Assembly: GCA_035686605.1 (NCBI GenBank)
Contig: DASRZI010000306.1
Location: forward strand, 1-24,491
DNA: 24,491 bases
DNA from: UBA11865 sp035686605
Lineage (GTDB): Bacteria > Chloroflexota > Anaerolineae > Promineifilales > Promineifilaceae
Direction of reading: 5' to 3'
Notes under the pieces: model-generated
The model's input: the letters and a program-made list of their open reading frames with translations, nothing else
Databases searched by the model: none
Told to the model about the DNA's origin: nothing
Shown here: positions 1-7,487 of the stretch, piece by piece
How the letters are laid out: every line of letters begins with the position of its first letter
Position numbering within the stretch: the stretch's first letter is position 1
Made by a program: the position numbers and the translations under genes

Positions 1-62
1 CAGAGCCGCTCAGCAGAGCCGCTCAGCAGAGCCGCTCAGCAGAGCCGCTCAGCAGAGCCGCT
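1..62. repeat. 13-bp tandem repeat at the window edge
   Basis: Four perfect head-to-tail copies of CAGAGCCGCTCAG (1-13, 14-26, 27-39, 40-52) are followed by the first ten bases of a fifth (53-62), after which the sequence diverges. Each unit contains the near-palindrome GAGC-C-GCTC. The period is not a multiple of three, so the array is not a coding repeat. It starts at base 1, so its full length is unknown; it could be a true minisatellite or a place where an assembly stopped. Confidence 0.95.
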
Positions 63-109
63 AGCCAGACGATGGATTTTACTTGGTCAGCGTCTTAATG
101 ACAATTCGC

Positions 110-931
110 CTATGAAGGCGCATCCAGCCACTCGGCAAGCCGGCTTGTTTCTAGAAACAACTGGTGAATCTTACCGTTGCTGGCGACGCAGGTTGAATGA
201 TCAGGTGACCAGACGGTTCCTTTGTGATTGGAAACAAAGCCTCCAGCTTCTTGAATGATGACGCTGGCGGCTGCCACATCCCACGACCCCATACCAAGGT
301 TGAAATAGACCTCTAACCGGCCGCAGGCAACCCAAGCCAAGGCTAGAGCTGCCGAACCAATAGCCCGGATGGTATGCACTTTGGAAGCCGTAAGTTCCAG
401 GGTTTTGAGGATCGCGCTTCGTTTGTATTGTCCGCGACTCCAATCCAGTCCGATAATTGAAGCGTCAAGAGATCCCGTGGGAGAAACCGCAATCGGAGCA
501 TCGTTAAGCGTGCTCCCATGGCCGGTTGCCGCGCTAAACAGCTCTTTTCGAATTGGGTCGTAAATCGCCCCAGCGACCACATTGAGTGACCCATTCGCAC
601 CGGCAATCGCCGCGGCAATAGAAACGCAAAAAATCGGATGTTTCCGGCTGTAGTTGGTGGTTCCGTCGAGCGGATCAATGATCCATACAACATCGCCCGC
701 CGAAGCTAGATCAGGCGCATCTTCTTCCGTTATGAATCCATGCAGCGGGAACCGGCTCAGAATACGACTTGTGATCAGCTCTTGGGCAGCTAAGTCTGCA
801 TCTGTGACCCAGTCACGAAACCTCTTGCTTCTGATCTCCCGGGGTTCGCTCCATTTTCGTATAACCAATTCTCCAGCCTCGGTCGCAGCTTCTTCGGCTG
901 TGATTCGGAGCTCCGCGCTATCGACAGTCAT
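110..931 (-). CDS. Inositol monophosphatase family protein (SuhB/HisN-like)
   Basis: A 273-residue, Mg2+-dependent, lithium-sensitive-type phosphomonoesterase, the usual size for the family. Metal-binding motifs are intact: ITEED (E69/E70), WIIDPLDGTTNY (D86, D89 in the DPxDGTxN signature) and GSWDVAAA (W217-D218). The likely substrate is inositol-1-phosphate or another sugar or polyol phosphate (histidinol phosphate and 3'-phosphoadenosine 5'-phosphate are alternatives inside the family); sequence alone does not decide. The ATG at 931 is preceded by AAGGAT at good spacing. It lies directly behind the sugar ABC operon on the same strand, only about 15 bases after that operon's terminator, so it may be read by leakage through it. 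A link between the imported sugar and this phosphatase is inference. Soluble and cytoplasmic; no signal peptide. Confidence 0.9.
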   Translation of the reverse strand: MTVDSAELRITAEEAATEAGELVIRKWSEPREIRSKRFRDWVTDADLAAQELITSRILSRFPLHGFITEEDAPDLASAGDVVWIIDPLDGTTNYSRKHPIFCVSIAAAIAGANGSLNVVAGAIYDPIRKELFSAATGHGSTLNDAPIAVSPTGSLDASIIGLDWSRGQYKRSAILKTLELTASKVHTIRAIGSAALALAWVACGRLEVYFNLGMGSWDVAAASVIIQEAGGFVSNHKGTVWSPDHSTCVASNGKIHQLFLETSRLAEWLDAPS

Positions 932-946
932 ACCAATCCTTAATAG

Positions 947-980
947 AAAAGACGGGTCAGGAAACTAAACCTGACCCGTC
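947..980 (-). terminator. Rho-independent terminator after the sugar-binding protein gene
   Basis: A perfect 11-bp stem (GACGGGTCAGG at 951-961 with CCTGACCCGTC at 970-980) and an 8-base loop. Read on the minus strand the stem is followed by TTTT (950-947). It sits 47 bases past the ABC binding-protein stop and just ahead of the ribosome binding site of the phosphatase gene. Confidence 0.88.
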
Positions 981-1027
981 ATGATACGCTTACCTGCACG
1001 AGTCTGCTCGCGCAGTCTTGTTCAATG

Positions 1028-2497
1028 TTAGTTGATCTCTGCCATAAGCTCTGCCTGCAGGTCATTTCCGAATTCAGTCAATCCAGCAAGAAGCTCCATG
1101 ATATCATCCTGTGTCCAACCTGCTTCCAGCTGCATGATTTGGTTGTAGACTTCACTAGCTTGTCGTCGGGTCTGGTCGTAGGAGATAAGCTGTGGCTCGA
1201 ATGAACTATAAGGAAGTAAAGCCATGCCCTGTGCCCTTTGAGGGAACGCGGCGATGTAATCGTCAAGATATTGGATGGTTCCCGCGCGTGTGGGGAAGTA
1301 ACCACTTATCTCATCCCATTGGGCTTGGATCTCAGGGGACGTAAACCACTTGAGAAAGATCCAGGAAGCCAGCTGCAACTCCGGCGTCGTCTGGGTAATC
1401 ATGATGTCGCCACCGTAGATATTCTGGACGGGATCGGCGGTTGTGTGTGGAATGGCTGCAATACCCCAGGCGTCCTGCTCAGTCCCATTTTCTTCTGCGA
1501 CCGTGGCTAAGTCGCCTTCGTAATAAGGTATTCCAGATGTCGATCCCTGGGCGAAGATACCGCCACGAGCGGCAAACTCAGGATTGGGATAACCCTCGGT
1601 AAAGAAGTAGGCGCAACCTTCGTCGAACATCTCCTTCAACAAGGTAAATGCTCCTAAAGTGGCGTCATTGTCATAGACGTAGCCGGTCGCTTCCTCGTTC
1701 TGGATGTCTCCACCGAAAGCCAAAGTCCAAGCGGCGATTGCCGATGCGTCGTCACGGATGATGTAGCCACCGGTACCGTCATCCTTAGATGCGGCAGCGG
1801 CGCAGGCCATCTCTTTGAATTCTTCTGGACTAGCCGGCGGACCACTAAATCCAAGCTCTTCCAGCCAGGTCTGGTTGTAGAAGAGTACTTCCATCGACCT
1901 ATTTGGAGGGAATCCCAGACGTTGGTTATCAAAAGCAGCGTGAACGCTCTGGCCGAAGAAGCCACTGAAGAAATCTGCCTTATCCTCTGGTGTAAGGCCC
2001 CAATAGGAGTCATCGACATAGTCGTTCAGGTCAACCAACGTTTCGTTAAGCTGGTAGAATGCCTGATCATTCTGGTATCCGACCAGTAAGGGAGCTGGTA
2101 CATCCCCGGCGGCCATGAAGTTGTTCACTTTGTCGCGGATATCACTATAGCTACCCTGGTCCTGGGACTCGAGGGTGATACCGCATTCGTTGGTATTGTT
2201 GAACTCCTCGAGAAGAGGGAGCAACTCCTCTTCCCGGTCACCGTGGTTGTACCACCAGACGATGTTTTGTCCCCGAGGATCAACTCCAGCCAGACCACCT
2301 TCTGTTGATGGAGCACAAGGTTCCATCTCCGCTGGTTCTTCCATGGGCTCTTCGGCTGGCTCTTCCGCCGCTTCTTCTGCTGGCGCTTCACTAACCGCTG
2401 CTGTGGGTTCTTCGTCAGCCGTGTCCGAGCCGCAGGCGGCGAGGATTAGGGAAAGTACGGTAAATACCGCGATAAGCAAAAATAGTTTGCGTTTCAT
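1028..2497 (-). CDS. Carbohydrate ABC transporter substrate-binding lipoprotein
   Basis: 489 residues, extracellular solute-binding protein family 1 (sugar type). The N-terminus is a lipoprotein signal: basic MKRK, a hydrophobic stretch, then lipobox LAAC with Cys22 as the lipidation site. Residues about 25-60 form an Ala/Glu/Pro linker of repeated AEEPxEEP units, which would hold the binding domain off the membrane. The mature domain (about 75-489) has features typical of sugar binders, including GGDIMITQTTPELQLASWIF near the C-terminal half. The ATG at 2497 follows AGAGGAG. It is the last gene of the permease-permease-binding protein unit, 223 bases after the second permease, and ends at the strong terminator 947-980. 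The ligand cannot be named; oligosaccharide or glycerol-phosphate-like sugars are typical for the family. Confidence 0.92.
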   Translation of the reverse strand: MKRKLFLLIAVFTVLSLILAACGSDTADEEPTAAVSEAPAEEAAEEPAEEPMEEPAEMEPCAPSTEGGLAGVDPRGQNIVWWYNHGDREEELLPLLEEFNNTNECGITLESQDQGSYSDIRDKVNNFMAAGDVPAPLLVGYQNDQAFYQLNETLVDLNDYVDDSYWGLTPEDKADFFSGFFGQSVHAAFDNQRLGFPPNRSMEVLFYNQTWLEELGFSGPPASPEEFKEMACAAAASKDDGTGGYIIRDDASAIAAWTLAFGGDIQNEEATGYVYDNDATLGAFTLLKEMFDEGCAYFFTEGYPNPEFAARGGIFAQGSTSGIPYYEGDLATVAEENGTEQDAWGIAAIPHTTADPVQNIYGGDIMITQTTPELQLASWIFLKWFTSPEIQAQWDEISGYFPTRAGTIQYLDDYIAAFPQRAQGMALLPYSSFEPQLISYDQTRRQASEVYNQIMQLEAGWTQDDIMELLAGLTEFGNDLQAELMAEIN

Positions 2498-2720
2498 AAG
2501 TCTTCTCCTCTTATCTAATTAATCTGCTATCTCTGTTTGTTGGAACTGTTCCCTGTCTGCAATGAACGAGTCCAACATATCAACACACTACATCAACGCA
2601 GTATCATATTCTTTGGCTTTAGGTTCTTTTTATGTTACCTCCTCTTCCTTCATACGATTAATCTCGCGAATCACGAGAACGGCGAAATTGATATGACATA
2701 TAAATGCAGATCTTAAAGGG
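2498..2720 (-). promoter_or_regulatory. Permease-binding protein spacer with two small palindromes
   Basis: This 223-base spacer is long for an operon gap. It holds a 17-base imperfect palindrome (2662-2678, TCTCGCGAATCACGAGA, 7 of 8 pairs) and a perfect 11-base one (2542-2552, GGAACTGTTCC). Either could be an operator for separate control of the binding protein, which is commonly expressed above its permeases. No convincing -35/-10 pair was found, and neither palindrome matches an operator I can name. Confidence 0.25.
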
Positions 2721-3608
2721 CTATCCTTTCAATCCTGATGTAGCTATGCTTTCAGTGAACTGTCTTTGAACGAAGAAGTAGAAAATTAGAACTGGTAACA
2801 TCGATATGATCGAACCGGCCATTTGTAAATTGAATTGAGCTCCTGCTTCATTGAGGAAGGCCAGAAATCCATAAGATATGGGCCGCCAGCTTTCGTCTGT
2901 TGTTACAAGGATTGGCCAGGCTAATGAGTTCCAGGCGCCTAAGAAAGTAAATAGGGCCAATGTGACCAATGGAGCTCGCGATAAAGGTACAATGACGGCG
3001 AGCAGGTAGCGGACATGACCGGCACCGTCGATCTGGGCTGAGTCCCATAATTCCTCGGGAATCTGTTGGAAAAATTGGCGTAGAAGAAAGATACCAAAAG
3101 CACCAGCCATAAATGGTATCGTCAAAGCCGGCCAATTGTCTCTCCAAGCGTAGCCGAAATTCTCCAGCCACGAGACCGTGATGAAGTTGGGAACCCAGGT
3201 TACTGCCTCAGGCAGCATGAGGGTCGCTAGGAGGAGGACGAAGAGCAGGTTCTTTCCTGGAAAGTTCATCCGGGCGAATGCATAGGCGGCAAGAGTGCAG
3301 AAGATGAGTTGGCCAGTGACCGTTATCAAAGTAATTCTGACGCTGTTCCAAATATAGGTCGCGAATTTCGCCTGCTTCCAAGCCTCAGCGTAGTTTTCGA
3401 AGTGTAGTTTTGAAGGGATAAGTGATCCACCTGTTGCCTCGGTCAAATTCATCAGCGAGACGCTGACGGTGTATATGAAGGGGATCAGGGCTAATAACGC
3501 TCCAAAGATCAGTATCGCGTAGGTGGCGATCCTCCCAAAATTAATTCTACGGGCATCAGGGTGAATCTCGGCTTTCTTCTTACCGGGGGTCACGGCCTCG
3601 CTAGCCAT
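2721..3608 (-). CDS. Carbohydrate ABC transporter permease, LacG/MalG type
   Basis: Inner-membrane subunit of the sugar importer, about 295 residues from the chosen start, with six predicted helices. The cytoplasmic EAA loop that contacts the ATPase is clear (EELWDSAQIDGAG followed by VIVPLSRAP), as is the family C-terminal end. An upstream ATG at 3644 would add 12 residues, but the ATG at 3608 has a strong AGGAGG ribosome binding site with five bases less than typical ambiguity: AGGAGGGTG then TTTT then ATG. With that start it overlaps the preceding permease by 8 bases, indicating translational coupling. It pairs with the larger permease upstream; the MsmK-type ATPase must be encoded elsewhere. 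Confidence 0.92.
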   Translation of the reverse strand: MASEAVTPGKKKAEIHPDARRINFGRIATYAILIFGALLALIPFIYTVSVSLMNLTEATGGSLIPSKLHFENYAEAWKQAKFATYIWNSVRITLITVTGQLIFCTLAAYAFARMNFPGKNLLFVLLLATLMLPEAVTWVPNFITVSWLENFGYAWRDNWPALTIPFMAGAFGIFLLRQFFQQIPEELWDSAQIDGAGHVRYLLAVIVPLSRAPLVTLALFTFLGAWNSLAWPILVTTDESWRPISYGFLAFLNEAGAQFNLQMAGSIISMLPVLIFYFFVQRQFTESIATSGLKG

Positions 3609-5316
3609 AAAACACCCTCCTGCTAGCAAATCGATTATTGACAACCGTCAAGACAAGAATTATCAACAGCAACATAATGGCCATTGCTGAAGCATATCCA
3701 TAACGCGCATTCTCGCGAAACGATAGAAAGATTACGACGCTCGCGGTGTCCGATGTACCAAGGGCAGCAGATGATCTCAGCACCCAGATATGGTTGAAGG
3801 CCTTGAACGTACCGATCGTCGACCACAGAACGAGGAAGTAGATCGTAGGCGATAACAGCGGCAAAGTTACACTTCGAAATTGAGCCCACTTACTCGCTCC
3901 ATCAATGGAGGCTGCTTCGTAGAGTTCTCCGGGAATGCTTCCTAAACCAGCCAAAAACACCACGGTATTGAACCCGAAAAACGTCCAAGTACCGTAGAAC
4001 ATGATGGCCACTAGGGCCAGGCTCGGTCCGGTCAGACTGTCTGGCAAGTCGAGGCTAGATCCTGCAAGGATCTTAAAGATGCCATCTGGTTCATTAAGCC
4101 ACTGCAAAGGTTCAAGCCCGAAAGTGGTTAGCAAGGTATTTACCGGGGCGGAAGCCCTTCCCGAAAACAATATGCGGAAGGCGGCCGCCGTCCCAATAAA
4201 CGGGGCTATATAAGGAAGGAAGTAAACGATCCTGAAGGCTGTTCTCCCTTTAATTGCCTGAAACAGCAAGACAGCGAGAAGCAAGGCGATTGCCAGCTGA
4301 AAAGGTACAGTGCCCAAGGAATAAAAGATCGTTGCCTTTAGCCCCGTCCACCAATCCTCACTTCCGGCTCCTATTGCCGATGGCAGCTCGGCGATGAGTA
4401 TCCAAGCGCCAACCACCAGCATTGCGGCGCCGGCCAATCTCAATCCGGTTGCCACCATCGATTGGCGATAGCTAGCGCTGCGCCACAGCAGCCATGAGAG
4501 CAAGAGCATCACGAAGCCGGTACTAATTGTCACAATTTGAGTCCAGAGCTCGAGATCCTGACCCTCTTCGATGGCGGCAGCATAAGCTGTCTCTATTTCC
4601 AGCCAGACGAGTCTGCTGAGAAAAATGGCCCCGAGCACCAGCAGCGTAGCCTGAACGAAGCCGCTGTAATATGAGGTACTTCTATGACTTTGACTAGTGA
4701 ATCGGTAGACGAGAAAAGTGAGGACGGCGCCTAGTAAAAGCACCAGAACGGCAGCAAGAACCGCGTTTACAATTAAATCGGAGCGGATGGCTTCACCGAA
4801 ATATTGGCGAAACAATTCTGAGGTTCTTTCCTGACCTCGCATCTTTCCAGGGATTGCGAGCAATTCGGGGATCACCACGAAAACTAGTCTTGCAACGAGT
4901 GCAATCCCAAAACCTAAAACGATCGCTGGAATGGCAAGGATCCAAGGTCTGTCCTCGTTAAGTGCGGACTCTCGTCTGATAAGGACGATCGATCGAATGG
5001 CGAGATACAAGAAAAGGAGGGAAAGCCAGAAACCCAGGATATAGGCCAGAGAATCGATGGCTCTGACGTAATTACCCAGCCCGGTATAAGTGCCAAGTAC
5101 CTTATTGAGACCTCGAAGGGTGCTTTCAAAAGCAGAAAAGGCTAAGGGGAAGAGGCCAAAAGTGAAGATAATAATAAATGCTGGAAGCAAAAAGAGGTAG
5201 GCCAGCAAAGCCTCTCTCGTCTTCCGGCCTTTTCGGCTGCCCCATAATCCTGGGCGGACTCTGGTGACTGCTCTGGCGCCGGTCTCAGTGTCTCCAGTCA
5301 GGACGGTGTTGGTCAT
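3601..5316 (-). CDS. Carbohydrate ABC transporter permease, LacF type, with large internal membrane insertion
   Basis: 571 residues where LacF/MalF-like sugar permeases usually have about 290-320. The family start (YLFLLPAFIIIFTFGLFPLA, residues 40-59, then YTGLGNYVRAI, 77-87) and the family core (DWWTGLKATIFYSLGTVPFQ, 321-340; KGRTAFRIVYFLPYIAPF, 356-373; EAA loop EAASIDGASKWAQF, 467-480) are both present. Between them lie about 230 residues (90-320) with roughly six extra hydrophobic segments (about 90-112, 124-150, 181-204, 220-240, 261-280, 290-310) not expected in this family. The frame is open throughout, so it is not a frameshift product. The ATG at 5316 follows GGAG. First gene of the ABC unit; it overlaps the next permease by 8 bases. 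Permease identity is sure; the role of the insert is unknown. Confidence 0.9.
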   Translation of the reverse strand: MTNTVLTGDTETGARAVTRVRPGLWGSRKGRKTREALLAYLFLLPAFIIIFTFGLFPLAFSAFESTLRGLNKVLGTYTGLGNYVRAIDSLAYILGFWLSLLFLYLAIRSIVLIRRESALNEDRPWILAIPAIVLGFGIALVARLVFVVIPELLAIPGKMRGQERTSELFRQYFGEAIRSDLIVNAVLAAVLVLLLGAVLTFLVYRFTSQSHRSTSYYSGFVQATLLVLGAIFLSRLVWLEIETAYAAAIEEGQDLELWTQIVTISTGFVMLLLSWLLWRSASYRQSMVATGLRLAGAAMLVVGAWILIAELPSAIGAGSEDWWTGLKATIFYSLGTVPFQLAIALLLAVLLFQAIKGRTAFRIVYFLPYIAPFIGTAAAFRILFSGRASAPVNTLLTTFGLEPLQWLNEPDGIFKILAGSSLDLPDSLTGPSLALVAIMFYGTWTFFGFNTVVFLAGLGSIPGELYEAASIDGASKWAQFRSVTLPLLSPTIYFLVLWSTIGTFKAFNHIWVLRSSAALGTSDTASVVIFLSFRENARYGYASAMAIMLLLIILVLTVVNNRFASRRVFYG

Positions 5317-5910
5317 GGTAGGACTCCGGCGGCCTTTTTACCCATCAATCTTCAGTGTGATGTTGCGCAGCAAGTGACACGAATAACTGCGGCAAAAAGG
5401 GTGTGGTTTATTTGGGTATATCTGGAACGTGGTATTCGGCCAGGGAGCCGGTCTTGAACCACGCGTAAAGCTATTGGAGTTGTCGAATCACATACGATAG
5501 ATTACTCATATATGCACCCGAAATGCATCCGCGAACTGACCGCGTCATTATATCACGGCCGAATTGGTGGGCAAGTAACGAAATCCCCTTTGGACCATCG
5601 ATGGACGTGTCATCGAGACGGACTTTTCGACCCAATTCGGGACGAAGAAACAGTGTGTTTCAGCTGCAAATGTTGTTTGGATCGCGCATCATATATTTCT
5701 CTATCACCAATCTTACAATCCTCTAACAGAAGAGGATTAAAGTTTATCCATGTGTTGATTATTGAGGGATCTAGATGGGTTTCGGCGTTTAGTTTGGATA
5801 TACAAGTGCAATCCCTCTCTCAGCAACAGTCAGATTAATTGACATAAATACATACAACAAGCTCAACCGATATCAAGTAGTTTACATAACAAATACGGAG
5901 GTATTTCAAA
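5317..5910. other. Divergent intergenic region, no convincing gene
   Basis: A 594-base gap between the ABC operon (leftward) and the Hsp20 cluster (rightward); it must hold both sets of start signals. A perfect TTGACA lies at 5839-5844 but no -10 element sits 16-18 bases after it. A nested stem (5428-5433 with 5458-5463, and 5437-5440 with 5447-5450) could form in the ABC leader. No CIRCE element (TTAGCACTC-N9-GAGTGCTAA) is present. A 108-codon open frame at 5512-5838 has no ribosome binding site and no recognisable motif. Confidence 0.6.
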
Positions 5911-6375
5911 ATGATGTGGCGAAATCACTATGGTGGAAGAAGTATGATGTGGCCAGCCCATGGGATGAGAAATGGCCGTCGCGGCCTTCGCGGCCCGCGT
6001 TGGAACATGGATTTCCAGCTTGGCGGTACTTCTGGACCCGTTCAATCCAACTTCCCCGCAATGAATGTATGGGAAGGTGATGAGGGTGTTATCGTGACGG
6101 CTGAAATTCCTGGCGTTCTTCCCGAGAATATCGAGATTACCGTTAACAGCGACAGACTTTCCGTCAGCGGTAATAGAAACGATGAGGAACTGCCAGAAAA
6201 TACGCGGTACAACCGGCGCGAACGCGGGCATGGAGAATTTTCCAGAACGCTAAAGCTCCAGTACCAGGTCGACTCGGAGAGTGTGGCAGCTACCTTCACG
6301 AACGGGATCTTGCAGATCGAGCTACCCCGCCTTCCAGAAGAGAAACCAAGGAAAATTGAAATAAAGTCTGCCTAA
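5911..6375 (+). CDS. Small heat-shock protein, Hsp20 family (first of three)
   Basis: 154 residues; an ATP-independent holdase chaperone that keeps unfolding proteins soluble as large oligomers. The N-terminal arm (1-45) is rich in Met, Arg and Gly, which is unusual. The alpha-crystallin domain spans about 48-143 and ends in the signature A-TFTNGIL (127-134). The C-terminal I-x-I oligomerisation motif is IEI (149-151). The ATG at 5911 follows GGAGG (5897-5901). A second ATG directly after it has poorer spacing. It opens a run of three Hsp20 genes on one strand, 45 bases ahead of the second. Confidence 0.93.
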   Translation: MMWRNHYGGRSMMWPAHGMRNGRRGLRGPRWNMDFQLGGTSGPVQSNFPAMNVWEGDEGVIVTAEIPGVLPENIEITVNSDRLSVSGNRNDEELPENTRYNRRERGHGEFSRTLKLQYQVDSESVAATFTNGILQIELPRLPEEKPRKIEIKSA

Positions 6376-6420
6376 TCCGGCACGACCCACAGGGAAAATT
6401 TAACAATAGGAGTACAAAGA

Positions 6421-6825
6421 ATGACCGACAAGACACTCGAAATTCAAGAGCAAGATGTGGAAACTACTGAAACTACACAGGGTACGTTTCCTCGCCGGCT
6501 CTACATCCCACGCGTTGATATTTACGAAAACGATGATGCGGTTTTCCTCGCAGTTGATCTGCCTGGCGTCCCCGAAGATGCTGTGGACCTGACACTCGAA
6601 AAAAACATCCTAACAATCCATGGAGCGATTGACGATATCCAACCCGACGATCACGAGCTTACTTATCGAGAATACCGGGTTGGCGATTACAAACGAACCT
6701 TCGCTCTGTCTGATGAGGTCGACCGAGATCGAATTGAAGCCACGATGAAAAATGGCGTCCTAAACGTGACATTGTCGAAGGTTGAGGAAGCCAAATCTCG
6801 AACAATTGAAGTTCGAACAGCCTAG
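6421..6825 (+). CDS. Small heat-shock protein, Hsp20 family (second of three)
   Basis: 134 residues. A short acidic Thr/Glu-rich arm (1-22) replaces the Arg/Gly-rich arm of the first paralogue. The alpha-crystallin domain runs about 29-120 with signature A-TMKNGVL (107-114), and IEV (129-131) stands in for the C-terminal I-x-I motif. The ATG follows AGGAG (6408-6412). Sequence outside the core differs strongly from both neighbours, so the three genes are old paralogues rather than a recent tandem duplication. The contrasting charge of the arms suggests different client ranges or mixed oligomers; that is inference. Confidence 0.93.
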   Translation: MTDKTLEIQEQDVETTETTQGTFPRRLYIPRVDIYENDDAVFLAVDLPGVPEDAVDLTLEKNILTIHGAIDDIQPDDHELTYREYRVGDYKRTFALSDEVDRDRIEATMKNGVLNVTLSKVEEAKSRTIEVRTA

Positions 6826-6939
6826 GACGCTCCTGGAAGACATGACCCGCAGCAAATATTGCTTGAGTCTTGATAGGATATGGTTATGAATAATCGAACA
6901 ATGATACCCTAGAGAGCAAACCGACTGAGTACCCGCTCG

Positions 6940-7377
6940 GTGGAAGATGCCTCTGATACCTGGCAGCGCGGGATTGAGAGTCTCCTGGCAGACAACACCT
7001 GGCTTCCATCAATCCCTTTCATTGACCGAACAGAAAGGTTTTCTCCACGTGTGAATATTAGTGATCGAGAAAATGAAATTGAAATCTCAGTAGAACTGCC
7101 CGGTCTAGAGGAAAATGACATTGAACTCTCGTTGTCCAGAGATATTTTGACCCTCAAGGGTAAAAAGAAACAGGAAAGCGAAGAAAGAGATGGTACGTTC
7201 TACCGCATGGAACGGAAATACGGTTCCTTCTGTAGGTCTATCTCCATCCCATCCGGTGTTGTGGATGCCGACAAGGCCGACGCAGTTTTTACTAATGGTG
7301 TATTGACGATAAACCTACCCAAGCGGGAGAAAGAAATCGAGGTTTCTAAAAGAATCGCGATCAATTCAGAACAATAA
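6940..7377 (+). CDS. Small heat-shock protein, Hsp20 family (third of three), start disrupted
   Basis: 145 residues if read from the GTG at 6940. The alpha-crystallin domain covers about 35-128 with A-VFTNGVL (115-122) and C-terminal IEV (133-135), so the chaperone core is intact. The start is the problem: the GTG has no Shine-Dalgarno sequence. An ATG at 6886 with AGGA (6875-6878) seven bases before it is in the same frame and reads MNNRTMIP, then TAG (6910-6912), then RANRLSTRSVED into the body. A Trp codon TGG in place of TAG would give a normal N-terminus. Possibilities are a real nonsense mutation with re-initiation, suppression, or a sequencing error. It is followed by a strong terminator. 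Confidence 0.8.
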   Translation: MEDASDTWQRGIESLLADNTWLPSIPFIDRTERFSPRVNISDRENEIEISVELPGLEENDIELSLSRDILTLKGKKKQESEERDGTFYRMERKYGSFCRSISIPSGVVDADKADAVFTNGVLTINLPKREKEIEVSKRIAINSEQ

Positions 7378-7396
7378 TTCGCCCGCTTCTAGAGTC

Positions 7397-7448
7397 AATA
7401 GGTCTGCACGACAAGGCAACCATCGCCTGGTCGTACAGACCTATTTTT
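7397..7448 (+). terminator. Rho-independent terminator of the Hsp20 cluster
   Basis: A long stem: AATAGGTCTG (7397-7406) pairs with CAGACCTATT (7436-7445), continuing after one mismatch with ACGAC/GTCGT and GGC/GCC. It is followed by TTTTT (7444-7448) on the plus strand. It begins 19 bases past the third Hsp20 stop. The minus side has no T-run, so it serves the plus strand. Confidence 0.92.
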
Positions 7449-7487
7449 GATCAATCAGCTGGTTACAATGCACGGATAGGGGATGAT

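Noticed and set aside
2637..2643. Perfect AGGAGGT Shine-Dalgarno on the minus strand in the permease-binding protein spacer
   Set aside because: No ATG, GTG or TTG lies at usable distance behind it, so it cannot be tied to a gene.
5428..5463. Nested hairpin in the ABC operon leader as a riboswitch or terminator
   Set aside because: Short stems with a lopsided internal loop and no T-run; matches no riboswitch class I know.
5512..5838. 108-codon open frame (and a nested 67-codon one) ahead of the Hsp20 cluster
   Set aside because: No ribosome binding site, no family resemblance, and unusual residue make-up; most likely chance openness in intergenic DNA.
5839..5844. TTGACA upstream of the first Hsp20 as a promoter -35
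   Set aside because: No acceptable -10 hexamer 16-18 bases downstream; noted only in the intergenic entry.
6862..6868. CTTGAGT upstream of the third Hsp20, matching half of a HAIR (HspR) operator
   Set aside because: The second half ACTCAAG is absent at the required spacing; a single 7-mer is expected by chance.
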